Shown here: positions 1 through 5,080 of the stretch, one piece after another
Position numbering within the stretch: the stretch's first letter is position 1
Layout: every line of letters begins with the position of its first letter
NCBI GenBank assembly: GCA_030634715.1
Contig: DAOWAG010000072.1
Location: 1 to 6,587, forward strand
Direction: 5' to 3'
From: Candidatus Aegiribacteria sp.
Lineage (GTDB): Bacteria > Fermentibacterota > Fermentibacteria > Fermentibacterales > Fermentibacteraceae
Length of the DNA: 6,587 bases
Translations under genes and position numbers: made by a program
Notes under the pieces: model-generated
Seen by the model: the letters and a program-made list of their open reading frames with translations, nothing else
Databases searched by the model: none
Told to the model about the DNA's origin: nothing

Positions 1-39
1 CGTTTGGGGTCGCAGGTTCAAATCCTGTCCCGCCCACCA
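1..39 (+). tRNA. 3' end of a tRNA, identity not determinable
   Basis: This is the 3' part of a tRNA whose beginning lies outside the window. Reading back from the end: CCA at 37-39, discriminator A36, the acceptor 3' strand CCCGCCC at 29-35, and a T arm with stem 12-16 / 24-28 closing the seven-base loop TTCAAAT at 17-23. The base pair 12/28 is a G-U wobble. Bases 7-11 (GGGTC) fit a five-base variable loop with the usual G46-U47-C48, and 2-6 fit the 3' strand of the anticodon stem. The anticodon therefore lies just upstream of base 1 and the amino acid cannot be read. The GGTCGCAGGTTC-type block resembles tRNA-Lys genes, but that is only a resemblance. CCA is encoded in the DNA rather than having to be added. 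Confidence 0.93.
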
Positions 40-112
40 TTTCAGGCAACCGGTGATATGGTGGCACTGTCATGTATTGTGAGAACTGCAAAACATCTGT
101 ATCTGATATTAC

Positions 113-144
113 AGGGGGTACCCTTCCGGGTACCCTCTTTTTTT
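113..144 (+). terminator. Intrinsic (Rho-independent) terminator after the tRNA
   Basis: An 11-bp stem (113-123 with 128-138, including one G-U pair and the perfect 8-base core GGGTACCC on both arms) closes a four-base loop TTCC and runs directly into seven T residues at 138-144. This is a textbook terminator. It most simply ends the tRNA transcript. It sits only 25 bases before the next start codon, so it also lies in the leader of the zinc-ribbon gene if that gene is transcribed from further upstream. Confidence 0.88.
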
Positions 145-169
145 CTTGAACTATCGGGAGTTTGTGTAA

Positions 170-895
170 ATGAATGATGATCTGAAGAAGTTGATTGGCC
201 TGCAGGAGATTGATTCCCGACTGGACCGTGTGTCTGCCGAGATGGACGAGATTCCGAGAGAGAAGAGAATTTACGAACGTGAAATTCAATCTCAAAGAGG
301 CGATTATGAGAATGAGAAGAAGAAGATCGAAGAAATCAGCCAAATGAATCAGCAGTGCTTAGATGAAAAAGAAAAAGCCGTTAAAGAGCTTGCTGATTTT
401 AAGAATAAACTTCTCGAAATGAAAACAAACGAAGCATATCGCACGATGCTTGTGCAGATTAAATATGCTGAGAATAAAATCAGTGAGCTTGATATTAGAC
501 TGCTCGAACTGATGTATGAAGAGGAATCCGCTGAGGAGAATCTCAAAGAGACTAAAAAAGTCTGGGAACGCAATGAAGAGAGATTCCAGAAGAGACAGAG
601 TATCCTCGAAGAACAGCTGAAGGCGCTTGAGGAGAACATCAATGAGCTCAGAATTGATCGTGAGGAAATAAAGTCAGATATCAACATTCGTCTTCTCGAT
701 AAGTATGAGCTGCTGCGCAGAGCGAATAAAGGGAATGTTATAGTTGGGCTTAACAAGGGTTCCTGTGGCGGATGTCTTACGAATCTTCCTCCACAGACAG
801 CAGTTGAAATAAACCAGGGACTGACGTTTACCTGTCCAATATGCGGACGTATCGTAATCTGGACGGATGACAGCTCTTTCGCTGGTTCAGGATAG
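170..895 (+). CDS. Coiled-coil protein with C-terminal C4 zinc ribbon (DUF164 / zf-RING_7 family)
   Basis: This is a complete 241-residue cytosolic protein with no signal peptide. Residues about 1-185 are highly charged, rich in Glu, Lys, Arg and Leu with heptad-like spacing, and should form a long antiparallel helical hairpin. The segment KTNEAYRTMLVQIKYAENKI (about 85-104) matches the family's conserved turn region. The C-terminal domain carries two CxxC pairs, C199/C202 and C222/C225, that would bind one zinc. This order is that of the family including Helicobacter HP0958 (FlgZ) and chlamydial CdsZ. Those relatives have been linked to RpoN/flagellar control and to nucleic acid binding or ribosome hibernation, but the function of this copy cannot be assigned. 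Length is typical of the family. The ATG at 170 is preceded by GGGAG at 156-160, nine bases away. The gene directly precedes rnpB, a neighbourhood I recall from other bacteria. Family assignment is firm; the role is open. Confidence 0.93.
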   Translation: MNDDLKKLIGLQEIDSRLDRVSAEMDEIPREKRIYEREIQSQRGDYENEKKKIEEISQMNQQCLDEKEKAVKELADFKNKLLEMKTNEAYRTMLVQIKYAENKISELDIRLLELMYEEESAEENLKETKKVWERNEERFQKRQSILEEQLKALEENINELRIDREEIKSDINIRLLDKYELLRRANKGNVIVGLNKGSCGGCLTNLPPQTAVEINQGLTFTCPICGRIVIWTDDSSFAGSG

Positions 896-905
896 AGAGT
901 ATTTT
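877..905 (+). promoter_or_regulatory. Possible rnpB promoter within the end of the zinc-ribbon gene
   Basis: An AT-rich block, TATTTT at 900-905 followed by ATATA, lies just before the base where helix P1 of the RNase P RNA begins (911), the right distance for a -10 element. The best -35 match at a 17-base spacing, TTTCGC at 877-882, is poor. I offer this as a candidate only; rnpB could instead be cut out of a longer transcript that starts upstream. Confidence 0.3.
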
Positions 906-910
906 ATATA

Positions 911-1317
911 GGGTCAGGTGGGTGGTCACCCCCGCAGGGGGAGGAAAGTCCGGGCTCCACAGGGCAGGACACCGGGGAAATCCCGGTTCCGGCAACGGAG
1001 AGAACGTGCCACAGAAACGATACCGCCCCTGAACAGTTCATTCTGCAGAATTCCGGTTGTGGGAATACAGGCTATGTTAATCAGGGGTAAGGGTGAAATG
1101 GTGGAGTAAGAGCCCACCGGGATGCTGGTGACAGTATTCGCACGGTAAACCTTGTCCGGTGCAAGGCCGAATAGAGAGGGAGGTCTCTTTGAGACCGGGG
1201 AATTGCCCGTTCCCCTTGACCTCCGGGTTGGCTGCTTGAGGTGTCAGGCAACTGACATCCCAGATGGATGGCCACCACCGCCGTTGGCGGTACAGAACCC
1301 GGCTTACAGCCTGACCC
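911..1317 (+). ncRNA. rnpB: RNase P RNA, bacterial type A
   Basis: This is the catalytic RNA of ribonuclease P, which removes 5' leaders from pre-tRNAs together with the RnpA protein. Helix P1 pairs 911-918 with 1310-1317 and sets the ends. Conserved blocks are present in order: GAGGAAAGTCCGGGCTC (941-957, 5' P4), GCCACAGAAA (1008-1017), GGGTGAAATGGTGG...CCCACC (1091-1118, with P12), GCACGGTAAAC (1140-1150), GCAAGGCCGAATAG (1161-1174), and AGAACCCGGCTTA (1294-1306, 3' P4). P16 pairs 1179-1185 with 1218-1224. P17 pairs 1197-1202 with 1210-1215, with loop TTGCCCG that can form pseudoknot P6, a type A hallmark. P18 (1242-1257) has a GCAA tetraloop. The L15 GGU that binds the tRNA CCA is kept at 1226-1228. 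P2 pairs 921-927 with 1270-1276. P3 is a very short hairpin (929-941), and an extra helix at 1278-1290 occupies the P19 position. The exact 3' end may extend a few bases into the TTTT at 1318-1321. Confidence 0.97.
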
Positions 1318-1330
1318 TTTTCATTTATTT

Positions 1331-1342
1331 GGGGGATCATTG
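1331..1342 (+). promoter_or_regulatory. Ribosome binding site and TTG start of recJ
   Basis: GGGGGA at 1331-1336 lies three bases before TTG at 1340. The frame stays open upstream to an ATG at 1268, but that ATG is inside the RNase P RNA (between P18 and P19) and would add 24 residues unlike RecJ. From TTG the protein begins M-RKRWAARP, which matches the 'KRW' beginning usual for RecJ. No other in-frame ATG or GTG lies close. The Shine-Dalgarno is G-rich and closely spaced, so start strength may be modest. Confidence 0.7.
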
Positions 1343-3043
1343 AGAAAGCGCTGGGCCGCAAGGCCAGTACCATATCTGCATTTGAAAAGTGTCAGTGAGT
1401 TACACGGTCTTCCGGAATCCCTTGCCCTGATGCTTGCCAGAAGAGGTTACTCAGGAATGAAGCTTGAGGACTTCCTTAATCCCGATATTCAAGATATGTC
1501 TTCCTGGAGAAATCTTGGTGGAATTCTGGAAGCTGCTGAAAGAATAGTAACTGCTGTCGTGAATTCGGAAAAGATTCTTGTTCACGGTGATTTTGATGCT
1601 GACGGGATCACGGCTACAGCAGTTGTTTACATGGCTCTCTCCAGACTTGGGGCTGAAATAAGCTATTTCGTGCCTGACAGGTTTATTGAAGGGTACGGCA
1701 TCGGATCATCAGCAGTTCAGCTCTGTGCCGATAACGGAATTGATCTCCTTATTACAGTTGATTGCGGAATAACTGCAAATGAGCAGATCAACGAATTGAA
1801 CGGTATGAATACTGATACTGTCATAACAGATCATCATCAATCCGGCGACCAGCTTCCTTTCGCAAAGGCAATTGTTAATCCCGCGCTTGACGGGGATGCG
1901 CGACACTCCACTCTCGCGGGTGTTGGTGTCGCATGGATGGTCATGAATGGTGTTTACGAGTTGATGAATGCTGAAACCTCTTCTCTGCATGAGCTTCTCC
2001 AGCTGGTTGCCATCGGTACTGTGACGGATGTTGTTGATCTAATAAATGATAATCGCATTCTGGTTTCCGAGGGTCTGAAATTAATACGGAGAAAACCTCT
2101 TCCAGGTATTTCAGCTCTCGCAAAATCCGCCTCGGTTAATCTTGAAGACTGCGATTCATCGCATCTGGCTTTCTACATCGGACCGAGATTGAATGCGTGT
2201 GGAAGAGTAGGGCACGCGAAACAGGCGGTTGCGCTTCTGCTGGCCATGAATGAATCAGAAGCTGAAGAACTGCTTGCTCCCGTTGAGGAGAACAACAGAA
2301 TCAGAAAGAAATTCGAGCAGGATGTAGAAAAACAGGTCAAGGAGTTAACAGTAAAGCTGCAGGACCCGCGATGCATTGTACTTGCTGGTGAGGGATGGCA
2401 TCGAGGTGTTGTGGGAATAGTTGCGTCAAGACTTGTCTCGCGATATGGGGTTCCTGTAATACTGATATCTCTGGAAGCTGATCTCGGACACGGATCAGCA
2501 AGGAGCATTCCTGGGATTTCGATACATTCCCTGCTGGGAGAGATTCAGGATGAATACAAAATTCTGAACAGTTTCGGAGGTCATCCGATGGCTGCGGGAT
2601 TGACAATTCAGGGAGATAACGTGCAATTACTCAAAGAACATCTTGAAACACTGCTGTCTGAACAGAAGTGGGATGAGTACCTTGGCTCCGTTCTCTATCT
2701 TGACGGAAGCCTTGATGAGAAGGACTTCTCAATTGAAACCGTTCATGCTCTTTCAAGGCTTGAACCATTTGGATCAGGCAATTCAATGCCTGTCTGGCTT
2801 GCTAGAGAGTGCTATGCGATTCAGTGGAGGGCTGTCGGGAAAAACAGGAATCATCTCAGCTGCGATTTCAAGATCGGATCAAATATTTTCAAAGCAATTG
2901 GATTCAACATGGTGGAAAAACAATCTCTACTCGGCGGAAGAGTTGATCTTGCCTTCGCGCTTTCTATTGATACATGGCGTAACGATGGAAGCGTCCAGCT
3001 CATATTGAAGGATGTCCGTAAATCGGTGAAACGGAATAGCTGA
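1340..3043 (+). CDS. recJ: Single-stranded-DNA-specific exonuclease RecJ
   Basis: RecJ degrades single-stranded DNA 5' to 3' in recombination, mismatch and base excision repair, using two metal ions. Counting from the TTG start (567 residues, normal for the family), the DHH phosphoesterase core shows motif I GDFDADG (83-89), motif II VDCG (140-143), motif III TDHH (163-166) and motif IV GTVTDVV (226-232). GPRLNACGR (281-289) follows. The DHHA1 half has GWHRGVVGIVASRL (352-365), GSARSIPG (385-392) and FGGHPMAAG (412-420). The C-terminal OB-like domain begins near LEPFGSGN (474-481), which binds DNA. All metal and catalytic motif residues I can check are intact, so the enzyme should be active. 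The gene starts about 22 bases after rnpB, with no clear terminator or promoter between, and its TGA stop overlaps the next ATG by one base. It probably shares a transcript with the helicase gene. Confidence 0.96.
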   Translation: MRKRWAARPVPYLHLKSVSELHGLPESLALMLARRGYSGMKLEDFLNPDIQDMSSWRNLGGILEAAERIVTAVVNSEKILVHGDFDADGITATAVVYMALSRLGAEISYFVPDRFIEGYGIGSSAVQLCADNGIDLLITVDCGITANEQINELNGMNTDTVITDHHQSGDQLPFAKAIVNPALDGDARHSTLAGVGVAWMVMNGVYELMNAETSSLHELLQLVAIGTVTDVVDLINDNRILVSEGLKLIRRKPLPGISALAKSASVNLEDCDSSHLAFYIGPRLNACGRVGHAKQAVALLLAMNESEAEELLAPVEENNRIRKKFEQDVEKQVKELTVKLQDPRCIVLAGEGWHRGVVGIVASRLVSRYGVPVILISLEADLGHGSARSIPGISIHSLLGEIQDEYKILNSFGGHPMAAGLTIQGDNVQLLKEHLETLLSEQKWDEYLGSVLYLDGSLDEKDFSIETVHALSRLEPFGSGNSMPVWLARECYAIQWRAVGKNRNHLSCDFKIGSNIFKAIGFNMVEKQSLLGGRVDLAFALSIDTWRNDGSVQLILKDVRKSVKRNS

Positions 3044-4944
3044 TGCAATCACTTGAACAGAAAATCGAAGAAGTATTTTGCGGAGGGACTCTCTCTTCGG
3101 TTATTCCGGAATACACAGTCAGAACGCTTCAGGTAGAACTGGCAAAAGCTGTGGGATCAGCACTTACAACTGGCGGGATTCATCTATTTGAAGCTGGAAC
3201 AGGTATCGGGAAAAGCATTGCTTATATAATTCCAGCTCTTCTGTCGGGCAGAAGGATCTTCGTATCCACTGCAACCATAACTCTTCAGGATCAGCTTGCC
3301 TTTAAAGATGCTCCCGCCATACTGTCAGCGCTCAAACTCGATTCCATGGTGAGTGTTCTCAAGGGGAGAAATAACTATCTGTGTCTGCGAAAATGGAATT
3401 CCGGCGCGGAAATGGTCAAGACAGACGTGAGTTTTTCGCGGTGGGCTGATGCTACGGATGATGGCGATATCTCATCTTTTTCAGAAAAGGCTTCAGCATC
3501 AGTCTGGCGGCATTTCAGATCGGATCATCTGGATTGTATTGGAGCTTCCTGTCATTGCAGAGGTGCCTGTCACTTCTTCAAAGCACGAAATCTCGCTAGA
3601 AAATCCGATCTGCTTATACTTAATCATCATCTTCTTGTATCCGGACTTCTCTCAGAGGATGTGCTGCCGGGAGCGGATGTGCTGGTAATTGATGAAGGAC
3701 ACAGGCTTGAAGACGCTGCAAGCGAATGTCTGGGGCTCTCACTCAGCGAAAGATCCCTTCTGCCTATGTTTGACGGGATTGCTTTCAGCGAGATTGAAAC
3801 ATCAAAGAAAGCTTCAATGCTCGAAAAGGCCAGACAACTGTCCTCTGCTATAGCGGAGCTCACTGCTTCCATTGAAGATACATCCATCTGGGATCCCGCA
3901 ACACATCTGGAGAGCCTTGAAAAGGCAGGTGATCTCTCCAGGGAGCTAGCGTCAGTTGCCGGACAGAATGAGGATCTGCTGCCGGTCACACAGACAGCAA
4001 CCGCAATTGCACAGGCAACGAAAAGGCTGTCCGAACTGAGCACGGAAGAGTACTGTTGTTTCGTGGAGGTGAATGGGAAGAATTCCGTTCTAAGGGCTGT
4101 TCCGCTGGATATCGGTCCTGAACTATGTGACACTGTGTATTCTAAATTTGAAACATCTATTCTAACCTCAGCTACGTTGACGGTCGCGGATGAGTTTGAC
4201 TTTTTCAAGGACAGGCTCGGAGCCTGGGACGCATTGACACGGAGTTTCGGAAGTCCTTTCGATTACAGGACTCAAGCAGTTCTTTCCATTCCGGACAATC
4301 TGCCGGAGCATGATTCTCACAAAGAGCTTGCCAGGGCAGTCTGGGATTGGGGCAAGAGGCTGGCAACCATTCTTAATGGAAGGACTCTCATTCTGTTTAC
4401 CAGTTACAGAAACCTGGAATTGGTTAGAGAACGTGCTGTGTTGGAGGTGCCTTCTGGCATGAGGCTCTTTGTCCAGGGTGAAATGTCGAGAAATAAAATT
4501 CTTGATGAATTCCGGAAATCCAGCAGGGGGATTATTCTTGGCACTTCCTCCTTCTGGGAGGGCGTAGATCTGCCGGGTGAGATGCTTCAAGCAGTAATAA
4601 TTGACAGGTTGCCGTTTTCCTCTCCTGGTCATCCATTAACAAGAGCAAGAATGGATCTGATTGAGAAAAATGGAGAGAGCTCTTTTGGTAAATATTCCCT
4701 TCCTCTTGCGGTCGTGCGCCTGAAACAGGGCGTAGGAAGACTGATAAGATCATCCAGGGACACCGGTGTTGTTCTGCTTATGGACAGAAGAGTTATCTCA
4801 CGGAATTACGGTAGAGTATTTCTGAATTCCGTTCCACCTTTTCGAATCGTATCTCAGGATGCGGTCGAGCCCTTTATTATGGAACATTGTGCCGGCAGCA
4901 GTGTATCAATTAATGAAGAGGACTCCGGTAGTGGTGGTAAATGA
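3043..4944 (+). CDS. dinG: DinG/XPD-family ATP-dependent DNA helicase with iron-sulphur cluster
   Basis: This 633-residue protein is a superfamily 2 helicase of the DinG/Rad3 (XPD) group, which unwinds DNA 5' to 3' and resolves R-loops, D-loops and similar structures in repair. Visible motifs are Walker A AGTGIGKS (51-58), motif Ia STATITLQDQL (75-85), the Walker B box DEGH (217-220, where most relatives have DEAH), motif III TSATL (375-379), GTSSFWEGVDLPG (500-512), and motif VI QGVGRLIRS (562-570). Four cysteines, C114, C165, C170 and C176, fit a 4Fe-4S cluster; the x4 and x5 spacing of the last three matches E. coli DinG (C194, C199, C205). C172 is an extra cysteine. There is no N-terminal DnaQ-type exonuclease domain, unlike many Firmicutes DinG proteins. 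ATG 3043 shares its A with the recJ stop (TGATG), and only a weak GGA lies upstream, so translation is probably coupled to recJ. YoaA-like paralogues cannot be excluded as the closer match. Confidence 0.92.
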   Translation: MQSLEQKIEEVFCGGTLSSVIPEYTVRTLQVELAKAVGSALTTGGIHLFEAGTGIGKSIAYIIPALLSGRRIFVSTATITLQDQLAFKDAPAILSALKLDSMVSVLKGRNNYLCLRKWNSGAEMVKTDVSFSRWADATDDGDISSFSEKASASVWRHFRSDHLDCIGASCHCRGACHFFKARNLARKSDLLILNHHLLVSGLLSEDVLPGADVLVIDEGHRLEDAASECLGLSLSERSLLPMFDGIAFSEIETSKKASMLEKARQLSSAIAELTASIEDTSIWDPATHLESLEKAGDLSRELASVAGQNEDLLPVTQTATAIAQATKRLSELSTEEYCCFVEVNGKNSVLRAVPLDIGPELCDTVYSKFETSILTSATLTVADEFDFFKDRLGAWDALTRSFGSPFDYRTQAVLSIPDNLPEHDSHKELARAVWDWGKRLATILNGRTLILFTSYRNLELVRERAVLEVPSGMRLFVQGEMSRNKILDEFRKSSRGIILGTSSFWEGVDLPGEMLQAVIIDRLPFSSPGHPLTRARMDLIEKNGESSFGKYSLPLAVVRLKQGVGRLIRSSRDTGVVLLMDRRVISRNYGRVFLNSVPPFRIVSQDAVEPFIMEHCAGSSVSINEEDSGSGGK

Positions 4945-4982
4945 GAAATATCACCTGGATGAAAGTGAAAGGGTTATGACTG

Positions 4983-5011
4983 TTGCCTGACAATCACATA
5001 TGTGCAATATT
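4983..5011 (+). promoter_or_regulatory. Possible promoter for the TPR gene
   Basis: TTGCCT at 4983-4988 and AATATT at 5006-5011 are spaced by 17 bases, each matching four of six consensus positions, and a TG one base before the -10 gives an extended -10. It would start transcription near 5018, leaving a leader of about 60 bases before the ATG at 5081. The gap 4945-5080 contains no hairpin with a T-run that could end the recJ-dinG transcript, so read-through is also possible. Confidence 0.3.
4995..5004. repeat. Perfect 10-base palindrome CACATATGTG
   Basis: The sequence CACATATGTG is exactly self-complementary. It falls between the -35-like and -10-like boxes of the possible promoter, where a dimeric repressor would typically bind. 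The match is short and could be chance; no second copy was noticed in this gap. Confidence 0.3.
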
Positions 5012-5080
5012 TGCGCTCTGGATTTAACGAGCAATCATGCTATTTATGTTGTAGTATTTTACGACCTGGAGGAAAGAACG

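Noticed and set aside
349..756. A 135-codon frame on the minus strand
   Set aside because: It is the reverse of the Glu/Lys/Arg-rich coiled-coil gene, which produces Ser/Leu/Phe-rich shadow translation.
1268..1339. Upstream ATG (1268) as the start of recJ
   Set aside because: It lies inside the RNase P RNA, the 24 extra residues do not resemble RecJ, and RecJ similarity begins at RKRW right after TTG 1340.
918..1373. Several short open frames on both strands across 918-1373
   Set aside because: They overlap the highly conserved structural RNA rnpB and their predicted peptides are low-complexity shadows.
3627..4208. A 193-codon frame on the minus strand
   Set aside because: It is antisense to the helicase gene, serine-rich in the way expected from reversed codons, and has no recognisable domain.
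4945..5080. A terminator after the helicase gene
   Set aside because: No GC-rich hairpin followed by T residues is visible in this gap.
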